From: Euptelea pleiosperma
Taxonomy: Eukaryota; Streptophyta; Magnoliopsida; Ranunculales; Eupteleaceae
Assembly: GCA_035048495.1 (NCBI GenBank)
Contig: CM068548.1
Location: 16,233,464-16,297,463, forward strand
Length of the DNA: 64,000 nt
Direction: 5' to 3'
Below the pieces are notes generated by a model. It ran no database searches and was not told where the DNA came from. It worked only from the letters and a program-made list of their open reading frames with translations. Shown one piece after another: positions 25,794-50,969 of this stretch. The first letter of the stretch is position 1; each line of letters opens with the position of its first letter. Position numbers and translations under genes: made by a program.

Positions 25794-27570
25794 GCAATCC
25801 ATTCGATGAGCCGACCTAGGAAATATCCTGTCCCATGAACTGATCTAATTGTATGATTCTAGCCATTTGGGATTCTCTTAAGACGGATTAAGTTTTGAGC
25901 CGATACCATTACGGTTTGGGAGCCGTACGTGCTAACGATTTTTGGAGTATTTTAACTAGTAAACTCAACCATGTATAAATCTTATCAGACTCCTCTTCAA
26001 CAAAAACAGAGCATTTCACATAGACTTGCAACTTATTGGTTTGGAGAATCATTGTTATACTTGAATTTTTTTTTCCCTTTTAACTGAATTGAATCAACCA
26101 TGAACGTCGCCATTGTTTGTATTGTGATGCTATCATGGTAGAGGTTCATACATGTAGCCTACTGTAAGACCTACAGAAATTCCACAGCTTGGTAATTTTA
26201 TGGTTTACAGCATCTAAGTAATTTTACTTCATGCGATTCTATGCCTCAAATCTTAATTTGGTTTTTCTAATTCATTTGTACAAGGGTATGATCTTGAATC
26301 AAATTGGACTGCACCCAACAAATGAGATCTGCCCACAATAATCATCCATTGGACTGGTAGGTATGGCCTTGAATGAGGCTTGGGCCCCCCGAAAAAAAAC
26401 ATGTCCCGCAATTCACGGAGGATCTGAGTTGTTTGTGAGCAATCTGACAGACTGGAACTGCTCACAATGGACACTTGACAGATAATAGAACATGGCTATG
26501 AATTGGCATTTTGGACTTCGAACGAGCCATGGATTGGGAAACAGGGGTTTGCTAGGAGAGGGGAGGGGAGGGTTGGGCTGAACTTGTTTCTATATGGAGA
26601 ATTTGGGTCTGAACTTAAGAATGCTTCATGGACTGGGGTTCCCAGCTGAAACTGTTACATGAATTGGAGGAATGACTTTGAACTAGCCTCGGATTGCCTA
26701 GAACAGAGGATTCCTGATTGATTTTGGCCTTGGCTACATCATGAAGACAATGTAGGACTCCATTATTACATCATGCGCAATAAAAATTTAACAAGTAAAC
26801 CATTTGCTCTATTTTTTTCTCTTCGAACATGATGAGAATTATCTTCTTTGAACGAGGCACCGAAGTTCAATAGTTCTAAGAAGTAAGAACTAGCTAGCTC
26901 TTCAGTACTGCCATATGATGATATACTTTATCACCATTTCAGAAAATCTCAAACCAGTGAGATTCTGATTCTTCAGTCAATAGAAATTTAGAGACTTTTT
27001 ATCGATAGCTTAATGTTTATGAATGATCGAAGAAGATTGACATTTAACCGCATAAGCATAAATAAAGAGCTTGGTTGTTTTGATTCTAGATTTATAGAAA
27101 TTTCAGTGTTTCCCCTGACGTTTCCCATGCATAATCTAGATTTATAGAAACCGAGTTGTACCTGTTTCCCTAATGCTTTTCCCATGAAAGCAACTATCCG
27201 AGCGCGTGTGGGAAACGTGTTTCCCGTTAACCATGGCTAAATTTCATCATATATCCATTACTTATCAATATTGCAGGAAACAGGTGTTAATGAAATGTTT
27301 CTGCAAGTGAATTTCAAACAAGATCATATAAAACAATAAATGCTTTAAATCATTTGTATTTCTTGTAAATTCATTGGTACAAAGTGCAGTCATAAATTTC
27401 CTGCAGACATTGGTTTCCATGTATTGAAATTATAGTAAGCCTGCTTGAGGCAGATCAAAAACTAGTCACAGAGAACATTTATCACCACCTTCTAAATCGG
27501 ATCGAACCATTACCTAAAGCATGGTTAGTTCGATCTAGAGCGGATAGAGTTGGTAAGCCATTGGTGAGGC
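25794..27570. other. Intergenic region, nothing recognised
   Basis: Spacer between the proton pump and the GH17 gene. Only short scattered frames occur. A segment near 27100-27240 repeats GTTTCCC words and ends in AACCATGG, which may be another degraded fold-back element. The 3' end of the GH17 transcript should lie in the last few hundred bases. Confidence 0.4.
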
Positions 27571-29991
27571 TCAATGAACAACACCAATGATGATCCACAT
27601 CAATGCCAGCAAGCTAACCATCACCGGACCTCGTTGTCTTCCAGCCGACGACGTTTTGGGGCTCGGAGCCTTCTCGTGCTTCCCCACATCGATCATGATC
27701 TCGAAACGGCATGTGTCTTTAGATGGATTAGTAGTTGTAATAACTGATAGATTAGAGAATTGACATGCCCCCTTCTGCTGATCCGCGGTCTGATAGAACA
27801 TATTAAAAGCATACGAAGCGTTGCCTCTAACATCCAATGCGCTACAAGATGACCCATACCCGAGACTTGTGCAATCAGCATACGTGCACGCATACTTAAC
27901 GCTCTCGGGAAAATTTGAATCTAAAACACTTGCTTCAGGTGACATTACACACCATTGCTTCGCCATATATTTGACACCCTTCGCTGGGACCAGACCTTTA
28001 CCGTTCCCCATATCCAAAGAGTATTTAATCGATCCATCGAAGTAAAAAATACCCCAATGCCGCTCGAAATTCCCTGGTAGGATGCTTTTTGTATCCTCAT
28101 CAATGAGTCCAAACACATATATATCTGGTGGGGTAGGCCGTTTCGGGGTACCTTGGCCTTCGATTATACGGTTGAATAGTCCTTGATTGAACTTACGGGC
28201 GTACTCTATGTTTGCATTAGGATTCCCATCCGTCGGCCATCCGACTTCCCCAACAATGACTGGAATTGATGGGAAACCATTTTTTTCAAGAGCTGAAATG
28301 AGAGTATCGTAATTGGCTTCGAAGACGTTGGAGTAAGAGATGGGGCCATCGACGACGGGTGACGAGGTTCCGGAGAAAAACGCGTAGTCAATTGGGAAAT
28401 GGGAGTCGGCATAGAGGCTAAGGAATGGGTAGATGTTGATGGTGAGGGGAGCGCCATTTTCGCTGAGGAATTTGATGATGGAGATCATGAGTGAGTGGAT
28501 GTCCGATCGAAAATCACCACCAGAGGGAAGACCGTTATCAGTTTGGTAGACATCGGCGTTTAGTGGGACGGTGACCTTGACTTGTCTTCCTAGGCCAGCT
28601 TTGATGAGGGCAGCTTGAACATTTTTTAGCGCGGGAAAAGTCGTGTTTAGGAACGTATCTTTGTAGTTCTTGAGGAAAGGTTCGTTACCCACAGCAACAT
28701 ACCTGAAAATACGGTTGAGACAAAAAGAGAAGTTATTTTGTTGGCGCACAGGCTCCCGTGACCGGCCTTTTATGACAGGCTCACCGGACAGGCCTTGTTG
28801 GCTGTGGATTCCGAGAATCCTACGGTGGTTTGCTTTGGCAAAAAGTGAATGTCAGCGAGTTTGACCATTGGATTCTCGGAATTCACGCCATGACAAGACC
28901 TGTTCAGTGAGTTTGACACTCATCTTTTTCACGCGGGGAAAATCGTCAAAGACATCTCTTCACCGGCAGATACACCTTGAAAAACATGTTTTCAGAGACG
29001 TCTCTGATGAAAAATGGATTTTAGTTGGCTAACGCCAAAGACTTTAATCCTTCTAAAGACAAGGCGGTTTTCATTGGACCACCTCACCCCTCTCCATTTG
29101 CCAAGTTTAGCCAACTACCCTCCCCCACGAGAAAATTTTTGAAGCAAAAAAATCAGCGAAGCAGTGGCCAATCACATCACGCCACAATCGGTTGTTCAAA
29201 AGCATTTCTGGGTTAGTTTAAAAGCATCAGCAATTGTGGCGCGGTGTGATTGGCCACTGCTTGGAGCTTCAAAAAATCCACTGCTTCAAAAAAATTCTCC
29301 TACGTACCCCACATAGCAAAAACCGGTTGTTTCTTTAATTCCTTTATTATTTAATAAGAAATTAAAAAGCCGTGCTACCCACGGATAACCGGACAAAAAT
29401 ACGTGCCGTTGAGGGTCACTGACTGTTGGATTAAAGAAATTCACGAGGCAACAGCTACTCTTATCCTTTGCAGTTGTTGTCTGGTGGACCATGGATATCT
29501 CTTGAATCCGATGATCAATGGTCTCAAACGCACATTTTTTTTTGTCCGGTTAATCGGTGGGGTAGCATTTTAATTTCCAAAATTAAATATCTCAAGAGTG
29601 TGAGACAATTAATTAAAAATGTTATTGAGCATGCGCATTAAGATAAGAATTACCTTATATCAACGCCATTTTTCGAAATATACGAAGACACATTTTTCGT
29701 CACCCAATCCTCGGCAACTCCAACGCTACTCGCAAGCGATGCTAATAATTCATTAGGTATCCCAACCATAACCTCAATCCCTGAATTCCCCAGAGCCCTT
29801 AGTGCATCAGGATCGGCTTCGAAGAGCTTCACCTTATCGAACCTGTTGTCCTTCAATAGCTGGACTACTACGTTAGCCGACAATCGATGCGAAGCTTGTG
29901 TTCCCCAGTTACACCCAAGGCCCTCTGCAACAAAGCCTCTGCAAATTATTGCATGGAGGAGGAAGAAGCAGAAAAAATAATGGAGAACCAT
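27571..29991 (-). CDS. GPI-anchored beta-1,3-glucanase (GH17) with X8 domain, 2 exons
   Basis: Exon 1 is 29654-29991 and exon 2 is 27571-28702, joined by a 951-bp GT-AG intron to give 489 aa. Residues 1-20 form a hydrophobic signal peptide ([19 protein letters not shown]). The GH17 barrel follows with the proton donor Glu120 in VGNEPF and the nucleophile Glu265 in [10 protein letters not shown]. Residues about 362-446 are an X8/CBM43 domain (KQWCV start, regularly spaced cysteines, last Cys in DTCRF). A Ser/Pro/Lys spacer and the hydrophobic tail [16 protein letters not shown] predict a GPI anchor. Family members hydrolyse callose at the cell wall or plasmodesmata. An in-frame ATG at 30129 would add 46 residues and bury the signal peptide, so I prefer 29991. 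The exact paralogue cannot be named. Confidence 0.95.
28765..28915. repeat. Fold-back element in the GH17 intron (first)
   Basis: The left arm contains ACAGGCCTTGTTGG then GGATTCCGAGAATCC. The right arm contains GGATTCTCGGAATTC then GACAAGACCTGT, its imperfect complement. The word GGATTCTCGGAATCCA also occurs near 33440. The left arm begins just inside the intron, about 60 bp past the exon 2 acceptor. Confidence 0.55.
29129..29299. repeat. Long inverted repeat (hairpin) in the GH17 intron
   Basis: Arm 29161-29188 (GCAGTGGCCAATCACATCAC and on) is matched almost perfectly by 29233-29260. The pairing extends outward through GAAGC...GCTTC to GAGAAAATTTTTG and the complementary AAAAAAATTCTC. The loop is about 45 nt. 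This is a fold-back MITE without coding sequence. Confidence 0.7.
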
Positions 29992-30774
29992 TTCTGTAAG
30001 GAGTTTTTTTTTTTCTTCTTCTAGTTCCCTTACCAACATCTGTAAGTGGAGGAGTTTAAATGAGAGGTTTGTGAAATGGGCAACGAGGAAAAGAATCAGA
30101 AAAGGAGATAACAAGGAATTTGATTCCATGAAGAAACCCTATAATCTGAAAAGAGAGAATCTGTGAAGCAAGGAATAGAGTGAACTTCTTGGTGAGTTTT
30201 TTGATTGGATCCTTTGACCAAGAACCGATGAGGAAGAAATGCACCTTTGCATGCTAACGTGATCTTTGTGCTTATGTAGTAAAGTACTAATTGAACAGAA
30301 AGTCTCTTTCTACTCCTCCTTTTGCAACTTTTTTTATTGGCGGTATGCCCCGACTTACCTTTTGGATGGGTCATAGTAGTTCCGTGATCTTTTCAACCTC
30401 CTTGGACCCCTTTGGCCCACCCATGGTGGACCTACTCACCAAAAATCAGCTTGATTTGGTGATTTCCATAGGTAAGATTTGAGCTTTTTTTTTTCATGGG
30501 CTTCTTGAACAGACCCATGAATGGGTTCCAAGCCCATAACAAGGTTAAGTTGTTCATATTGCTACCTTTTGCACGTACTCATACCCCTTCTATCTAGGAC
30601 TTTTATTTAAGAATAGCCGGAGAAATTCCCCTGTACATTGAAATCCTTAGGCCATCCAAGGGGCAAACTAATTCCCTGGGAAGGGGCCCAAAGCACGTGC
30701 ATATGCCCTCCTTTCATTTCTTAGGGTTCTCTCTCCTTGCTATTATCTCTTCCTTCCCCTAGTCCAGCAATGAC
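29992..30774. other. GH17 upstream region
   Basis: Non-coding sequence before the GH17 start. A remnant of the CATCCAT-type MITE family (CACTCACCAAAAATCAGCTTGATT-like words) is visible near 30430-30470. I see no clear TATA box on the minus strand. Confidence 0.4.
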
Positions 30775-31590
30775 CATGGTTTTAAAATTTGATAAAATCC
30801 AGTTAAATTAGCCAAATTAATTTTGAATTTTGAATGATTGAATTAAATTGTACATGTTTAAATTTTTTTACAAAAGCTCGTATAAAATTCATTGAATTAA
30901 TATGTTTAATTCGAATTCGAAGTAAATAGTAAAAATTTGATTACTTTCTCGAAGTTTAGCCTTTTTAGTACTAAAATTCGTTTAATTCGAAGTAAACTTA
31001 GGGCGTGTTTGATTGCCAAGAGAGAAAATTACATTTTCCTTGGAAAAACACTACTGTCCCCTTGTTAGATAGCCATTATAAATCTGTATAGATTCCTTAC
31101 CAAGCTATTTAAATTTGAATAATTTTCCCTCCTAAGCCCAGAATTCATTTCACATCCAAATAGGTGAGAATTCATTTCCACGTGAAAATACGCCTTTTAT
31201 TTTCTTGCAGGATTGAAATATGTGTTCTCAGTTACAATCAATCAACCATTTAAGGCATTTCCTAGATGTATTTTCTCAGGAAATTTTTTTGTGCAATCAA
31301 ACACGCCCTTAGAGAAGTTTGAATAATTTTTACCAAAACGCTGATGAAACACACTGATTTTTAAAACATATGATAAAACACTACTTATAACTCATTATAT
31401 TATAAAAATAACCATTTAGAATGACCTAAACAAGATTAATATTGTTTCATTCATTTTTAACAAAAATTCTCCTAACTTCTATAAGTTAGCAAAAATTTTA
31501 AAAAAGTCTTTAAATTGAATTGAACTTCTGTGAATTAATTTCAAATTTTAGTTGACTGAAGCTTAAGGTGAAGTCGAAATTTAGAACTTT
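30775..31590. mobile_element. hAT-like fold-back element with a nested Tourist MITE
   Basis: The left end is CATGGTTTTAAAATTTG and the right end is CGAAATTTAGAACTTT. Exact 8-bp direct repeats GCAATGAC lie at 30767-30774 and 31591-31598. The interior repeats AATTTGAATT/AATTCGAA words. A Tourist-type element interrupts it at 31001-31308. Confidence 0.75.
31001..31308. mobile_element. Tourist-type (PIF/Harbinger) MITE, 308 bp
   Basis: Terminal inverted repeats GGGCGTGTTTGATTGC and GCAATCAAACACGCCC are perfect over 16 bp. They are flanked by TTA on both sides (30998-31000 and 31309-31311), the 3-bp target site of PIF/Harbinger elements. Confidence 0.88.
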
Positions 31591-31638
31591 GCAATGACCA
31601 CTAAATGGCTACCATGTGGCTCAGGTAGTGGTTAGAAC

Positions 31639-32013
31639 CAAGGTTTAAAGGAGGCCGTTTTAATGGTTAAACGGACTGGGGGCGTTACCGTTTAAATGGA
31701 TTGAAACGAACTGGGGGCATTACCGTTTAAACGGATTGAAACGGACTGGGGCAAAAACGGAAAAAATGGCGGTGAAATTCAAATTTTGAAATTTGAAAAT
31801 TAAAAAAAAAAATAGAATTTAACGGAATTAAACGGATTTAACGGCCTTTTTTTCACAAAATTTTTCTGAATTAAATGGCTGTTTAAATGATTTTAACGGC
31901 TGTTAAAATAAAAAAATGGCCGTTTTTTTCAAAACCGTTAAAACCTGTTTAAACAGTTTTAACGGAAACGGGCTTGGGGCGTTACCGTTTAAACAGCCGT
32001 TTTTAAAACCATG
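31639..32013. mobile_element. hAT-like fold-back element (375 bp), word AAACGG
   Basis: Ends are CAAGGTTTAAAGG and TTTTTAAAACCATG, with an exact 8-bp target duplication GTTAGAAC (31631-31638 and 32014-32021). The interior is a dense array of AAACGG / CCGTTT words, including GGGGGCGTTACCGTTTAAA repeated with small changes. Confidence 0.82.
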
Positions 32014-32043
32014 GTTAGAACCACCTGTTTTTATAGGAAAAAA

Positions 32044-32395
32044 AATTGATGCAGAGGACTTTGGATGCACTTGAAGTAAATGATTCTCATGGCTCTACAT
32101 AGGACATTGGTTTTTGGCACTAATCATATGGATGTTTAGCCCACCCCTTGTTTGATATACAAACCAAAAATCAACTTTATTGATGATTTATAGTTGTTGG
32201 ATTTACAACCCAAAAAAACATGTTTGAATCCAACAGCTAGAATCAATCCTAAGGAAATACTAAAATATATAGCTTGAGATAACCAATCAAGTTGATTTTT
32301 GGTTTGTATATCCAACAAGGGGTGGGCTAAACATCCATACGGTTAGCGGCCCCCCAAAAGGTGTCATGCAGGGCCTTGAGATTCCTCTCCACCTA
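32044..32395. mobile_element. Fold-back MITE, CATCCAT family
   Basis: The arms pair along GTTTAGCCCACCCCTTG and its exact complement CAAGGGGTGGGCTAAAC, and along ATACAAACCAAAAATCAAC and its complement. The outer end is GATGCAGAGGACT. This is the best-preserved hairpin of the family. Confidence 0.75.
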
Positions 32396-32811
32396 TTTTT
32401 TTTTCCATGTTTATGGTATCTTCATCGCGGGAGCATTCATCCTTCTCTCTCCCTCAATCCTCTCTTCTTCTTCGATGGCCACCCTGTGGTTTAATTAGTG
32501 AGCGGAGTCACCTCGTACAGCACATAACACGTGTCCTACTCCTACCCCATTGGTAGTCGCAGTGGTGGTCGTAGTGTCGTACCACTTGGATCCACACTAT
32601 TGGTATCTAGACAGCTTATTATATACCTACCAACTACCAATCACTTATTTTTATTTTTCCCTTTTCGGTGGTCATGACGTTGAGGAATCAAACTCAACTT
32701 CCAAGTTTTGATCCCACAAACGTCGAGCCATTGGACCCATGTCTATTGTGGTTGATGAATAAAATTTGATCTTTGAAATGTGTTACAATTCGTCCCATCA
32801 TCGGTATCCAT

Positions 32812-33335
32812 CCAGGGCCGTCTCTGACATGAGGCCATTAAGGCTGTCGCCTTAGGCCCCAGGTGAGAGAAGGCCCCAGCCCACTAACCACATGGATGTT
32901 TAGTCCACCCACCCCCTGGTTGGTTATACAAACCAAAATTCAACCTGATTGGTTATCTTTAGCAATAGATTTTAGTACTTTTTTAGGATTGATTCTAGCC
33001 ACTGGATTCAAGTATGTTTTTTGGGTAAGAGTAAATCCAATGGTTAGAAATCATCAATCAAGCTGATTTTTAGTGTGTTTATCCACTAATAGGTGGGCTG
33101 AGCATCCACAGTCATTGGATCTATGTAGGCCACAAGAGTTCTCTACATGGACCACAACGGGAGTCCTCTGCATTTACATTTTTTTGTAGCGTTTAATTAT
33201 CATGAATAGTTGTTAAATAAGATTTTCTACTATATGGAGTTAAAATTTTTTAATTAATATCATATATATTAAATATAAAAAAGGCCTTATATGGAGTTTT
33301 CACCTTAGGCCTCAACTATCGACACGCCCTCTCGG
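32812..33335. mobile_element. CAGGGCCGTC element interrupted by a CATCCAT-family MITE
   Basis: The left part CAGGGCCGTCTCTGACAT then GCCTTAGGCCCC, and the right part CACCTTAGGCCTC...ACGCCCT, look like the two ends of one element with a CAGGGCCGTC-like terminus. Between them, about 32870-33180, lies a CATCCAT-family hairpin ending AGTCCTCTGCAT. The word CGGTATC occurs on both sides but not directly adjacent to the ends, so the target duplication is unsure. Confidence 0.5.
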
Positions 33336-33540
33336 TATCATTTGTTGAGTCTTCACTTCTTTTATTCGACCTCTATGTCTTTGACTTGTAACGAACTTGA
33401 CACTTTATTTAGAGGATTGAGGATTGATGAGCGCACCTTTTTGGATTCTCGGAATCCAACAACCACCTTTGGATTCTCGAAATCCACGGCTGAGAGCACG
33501 AATGAAATGAAGAGTGCAAAAAGGTGAATCTCCTGCTCTC

Positions 33541-33908
33541 GGGGTCGTCAATTTTTACCCACTTATCCATAACTGAAACTGGAAACACCGGTTACAGTTC
33601 CACATTTCTGGGAAACGAAAAAAGAACCAGAATTAGAACAGAACTGAAAATAACGATTCTGGTTATGGGTAGTTTGATTTGGACCTTAAACCAATAGGAA
33701 CCATAACCAATATATAAATATAGTGTTAAAGTTGTAATATTATCAAGATTGGAACCAATATACCTAGAACTGGAACCGATCAGAACCAATAAACAGACCA
33801 GTTCTCAATCCATCATTTTGAGAATTGGAACTGATAAGAACCGGTAATATTGGTTCCGGTTCCGGTTACCTTAGGAACCGAAATGGAATCGACCCGTTGA
33901 CAACCCTA
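33541..33908. mobile_element. Fold-back element with GGAACCGATAAGAACC words
   Basis: The right end, read in reverse, is TAGGGTTGTCAACGGG, close to the end of the element at 1172. The left end GGGGTCGTCAATTTTTACCC is more decayed. The interior iterates GGAACC / GGTTCC words. No target duplication could be assigned. Confidence 0.5.
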
Positions 33909-34199
33909 CCCACTAGAAACAGTTCATCCACTAGTGACAATAAAACCGGTCTATAATACACACTTATACAATATAAAAATAGTAAAACAGGTATTGGATC
34001 TCATCAACAAATCCTAACCATCCATCATAGACTTATTGACCAAAAGTTCACCATTTTTTGTCTGACCACAGATCCAATGGTTAGGATCATTGAACCGTAC
34101 AGCTGTATTTACTTACAGTCTGTACGACTCAAACTCTAGAAAATCCCCTTGTGCGGCAGAGAATATTCCAACAATGGCCAACCGCAATCCTAATGTTGG

Positions 34200-34328
34200 A
34201 TGCAGCCAAAACCACTCCCAAAAGACACCACCATTTTTTTTTCCATTTATTTAACTCTCTCTCATTGTTTCCATATTTCCTCTGCAACAGAAACCAGCAC
34301 TCTTAATTCTCCTTTTCTTCTGCTGAAG
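34200..34328 (+). other. Putative non-coding leader exon of PDS
   Basis: A pyrimidine-rich stretch (CTCTCTCTCATTGTTTCC and similar) ends in TGCTGAAG|GTAAGA, a strong donor at 34329. The matching acceptor TGTGCAG lies at 35415, just before the PDS start. The left limit is a guess. An intron in the 5' leader suits PDS genes. Confidence 0.55.
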
Positions 34329-35434
34329 GTAAGAATTCTGAATTTTTCTCTGCAAAATGCTCTCAAGTCTCTACTGTACACTGAAAACTCCTGTTTTTTG
34401 AAGTTTCAATGGTTTAAGAATGAGTTGTAGTGATGGGGTTTCAAATTTTGAGTTCATTTTGCTGAAAAAAAATTCATTCGAAGGCGGGGTTTGTTGTGAA
34501 CTCGTTTTTTAGGAATTTCTTAAGCTATCAACCGATTTTTCATTTGACACTTTTGGACTTTCTGCTGCTTCGTAATATATGAGAGAATACTTGTAGATTT
34601 GCTGAACAATTCGAAACCAAAAGTGGGTATTTCAATTAATGCGTTTTGGAGTAGGGTTTGTTGTGGATTCTGTTGTCACCCACCCAAATGGTTGTTTTTG
34701 GACACTTAAAAATAAGATGTTTGTTTTTTAGTTCGACTGTGGGCAAAATTTTATATCCGGGGTTTTCAGCTAAGTGACTTATGAAGTTGGTTTGTTGTGA
34801 ATTTATCGTTCTTTTAGCTGTTTTTTACCGGTAGACATGAGCAGAAGTTTTATGTTGGTTTTGCTGCAAAGGGTTGTTTAAATTCTTAGGGATGGATGTG
34901 GTCCACTGTACTGGTAAACTTTAAGTTGATGATTAGGTATAATCATAGTCAGTGGTGGGTTTGTGCATTAATTGGTTTTTGAATTCAGGTTCGTTGTGAA
35001 TTCAATTCTCTGTTGTTCTCAGCAGTGCATCAAGTTAGACATAGTCAAATGTGATGCCAAAACTTTGAATCAATTTTTCCGAGTAATTCAAATGAACTAG
35101 TTTTTTAACTTTTTTTTTACTTGGTTTCTGGTGCTAGATTTGTTCTTGCTGTTCATGTATATCTTCAGAGGATTTTTTTTGGTAGTGAAACAATTGGTTT
35201 CAGGCTTTCAGCAGTCTCTAGATTTTCTATCTATCATAGATGGAAAATGTTGTAGGTTGCCTTGTGTTATCAATTCATACAAAATTTGATTAGTTCAATT
35301 AAAGATGCTTCTTGATTCAGGTGTTGTAGAAGCTTTGTTTTTTGTAGATGTTGATTCTGTACAATTGGCATAAATCTAATGGCTAAGTTGCTTAAGTGAT
35401 TGTGGTTATGTGCAGCCTCATCACAGGGGGTTTA

Positions 35435-35464
35435 ATGATATTCATTGTGAGAATCCTGTGCTAA
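35435..35464 (+). promoter_or_regulatory. Nine-codon upstream ORF abutting the PDS start codon
   Basis: In the second leader exon (from 35416), ATG at 35435 opens MIFIVRILC and stops with TAA at 35462-35464, two bases before the PDS ATG at 35467. It is in a different frame from PDS. Such a placement could reduce or tune translation of PDS; this is inferred. Confidence 0.55.
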
Positions 35465-35466
35465 AA

Positions 35467-48847
<13,381 letters not shown>

Positions 48848-49565
48848 ACGAGTCATCAGAATTGAAGGTAGAACTTTGATACACTACTGGGGAAGCCATC
48901 AGGTTTTTAAAAGTGTATTGGCAAAAACATATAGTTCTGTGTAAGGCGTTTCCCTGCATTTCTACTTACAGTTGCCCTTCCAAATGTAAAATTGTGCTCT
49001 CTTTTTATTCTTTTACCATTTTATATTTACAGCAGATCTGTTGTAAAATATAAACAATTATAAATGATATTTCTCAGCTGGAAAGTGGAAACAAAACACA
49101 CAAATATAAACCCTTAAAATCAATTTCCCAATAACAGATGGTGGTATCTGATTCTGGATAGCATGCTTCCTTTTTGCTCTTGCTTGCATTCAATATTTTT
49201 TTTTGTAGATTAGCAAGCATATTTTTTTAAATGACTGTTTTGCCCTTTAATTTCTTTTCCAACTCCATCGCCTCCCCACCCATTCCTATTCTGACACCAG
49301 GGCCAGAAATGTCAAACCTTCAGAAAGTCAGCAATTTCTCCAAAAAACTCTGACATTTCGTCATTCTCTTTACAACAACTCGTAGAGGGTAGCCTGACTG
49401 TCGGATTTCGAATCGAATTCAGATATTGGATATTTTTTCGGATTTGAATTCGAATAATATATCCATTGACAACCCTATTAGAAATCGTTCTTGCCCACAA
49501 ATGTCTATCAATATTTTCTAGATCCACACTTTTTGACATTGCAAATCCTTTTCCAAAAAACTTTA
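48848..49565. other. Downstream of PDS, convergent spacer
   Basis: This contains the PDS 3' untranslated region and spacer toward NRPE1. A decayed fold-back remnant with GGATTTCGAATCGAATT words and a right end CCATTGACAACCCTA lies at about 49388-49480. No gene is seen. Confidence 0.45.
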
Positions 49566-50475
49566 CTGTGGTGCCATTTTGCTTTCAAGAGAAAAAAAAA
49601 TGCAGAGAAACATTTCAAATCTCACTGTAGGAGCAAGTGATATTCAACACTTCCTCTAATCCAACTCTGCAAGAACAAGCAAGGCTATTCATATAATTTC
49701 CCTTTTGCCAAAAATAAATAAATAAATAAACATACGTTAGTCACGGTTACTAAAGAGGTTGAGATGACCTACACAGTAAAGAGAAACATGGAGATAACCA
49801 AAAAGAAGGCCTAACAAAGGTGGGGAAGATTATAAAACTGCTACTCCCTTTTTTTGTTTTACTAAAACAACCTATCTATAAACAAAATCTTCAAAGAAGA
49901 GGCCTCTAAACACCTTATAGAGTTTATACTAAATGAACATGTTGCAGGAGTACCTAACAACCAACTCATACGCAAAGGAGGTACTCATGAGTAAACAGGA
50001 ATACCTGTCGTCCCTGCCCTAGTTCACGGATACAGAAGGGCCTGTCTAATAATTTATTGTCCCATCTAGAAGATTTGCTAAGGCAAAAATTGACCCAATC
50101 AGAACATTGTAAATATCTTGTTTAAACTCTTAAGTGGACAATTTTCCATATTATTTTGACTGTCCAAAGGAATTTGATAGATCAGATGGTTCAAAAATCT
50201 GACCAGTTTGAGCACTGACCTCAGATATCATCCATATGGGGCCCATCGAATGGTTGGCCCCTAATAACCTGCATAAAAACATCTGTGTAGAGAACTGTAC
50301 AGACAGGGGAGATGGGAATTCCCATCTCAAAAATATTAAGTTCTACTACAGGAAAAAAGAAATAAACGTTTCACAAAAATAATGTGGAATCAAATTGTAC
50401 AGCGGGCAACAAAGGGTATGAAATAGCACTACATCCATAATTCTCTAGCAATGCATATCAGTACAAAGAAGGAAT
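49566..50475. repeat. Diverged copy of the NRPE1 3' region (duplication, distal copy)
   Basis: Two blocks match the NRPE1 end region in the same order and orientation: 49566-49660 with about 51688-51775 (shared TTTTGCTTT, AATCTCACTG, AGGA.C.AG.GATA.TCAAC), and 49945-50475 with 52275-52800 (shared TCAGAACATTGTAAATATC, AGATCAGATGGTTC, CTGACCAGTTTGA, AATAATGTGGAATCAAA). The copy of the last NRPE1 exon, which should lie between the blocks, is absent. Confidence 0.7.
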
Positions 50476-50487
50476 ATAAAGTTTTAC

Positions 50488-50840
50488 CTTCGGACTATAT
50501 CTCATCGGAGTCTCGAAATAGGTTGGAAAACCCTTTCGAAGAAAAAGAGGTTCGTGTAGCTCTTAAAGAGCTGTGGATCAGACACCCGGTGTGGATCATT
50601 TTTCCTTGACTTTCTACACAAGGAGCTGTGATGTTATAAGGGAGGATTTTAGGAATGTCTTAGCAGTGTTTCATGGCATTGCCTGTTTGGATAGAAATAC
50701 AAACTCTACATTCATTTCCTCAATTCCAAAGATTAAGAAAGGTGGGCTTAAGAATTAAAGGACTATAGGCCGAACAATCTTGGGTGGAAATATGTATGAA
50801 ATTATTTATAAGATCATTGCTGTTTACATCATCTTTCCTT
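50488..50840 (+). pseudogene. LINE reverse-transcriptase fragment
   Basis: Plus-strand pieces ENPFEEKEVRVALKEL, then PGVDHFSLTFYTRSCDVI, STFISSIPKIKKG and GGNMYEIIYKIIA are the ordered motifs at the start of the plant LINE reverse transcriptase. The usual forms are APGPDGF, FI-x-LIPK and DYRPISL. Several frame breaks are present. Confidence 0.7.
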
Positions 50841-50969
50841 TCGAAGGAGCCTTTTTTCCAAGCATGGTTTAGAATCTCAGTATCATAGTACGCCTAAGTA
50901 CGTTGAGAGACGGTAAGCTACATTGGGAAAATTGCAACGCATTCTGATGCACAAAGGTTCGTAATGCCG

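Noticed and set aside
29992..30129. Longer GH17 start at 30129
   Set aside because: It would place 46 mostly charged or mixed residues before the signal peptide, which family members lack.
35410..35466. In-frame extension of the first PDS exon upstream to 35410
   Set aside because: The ATG at 35410 overlaps the splice acceptor TGTGCAG at 35415, so it is removed with the leader intron. Known PDS proteins start at the equivalent of 35467.
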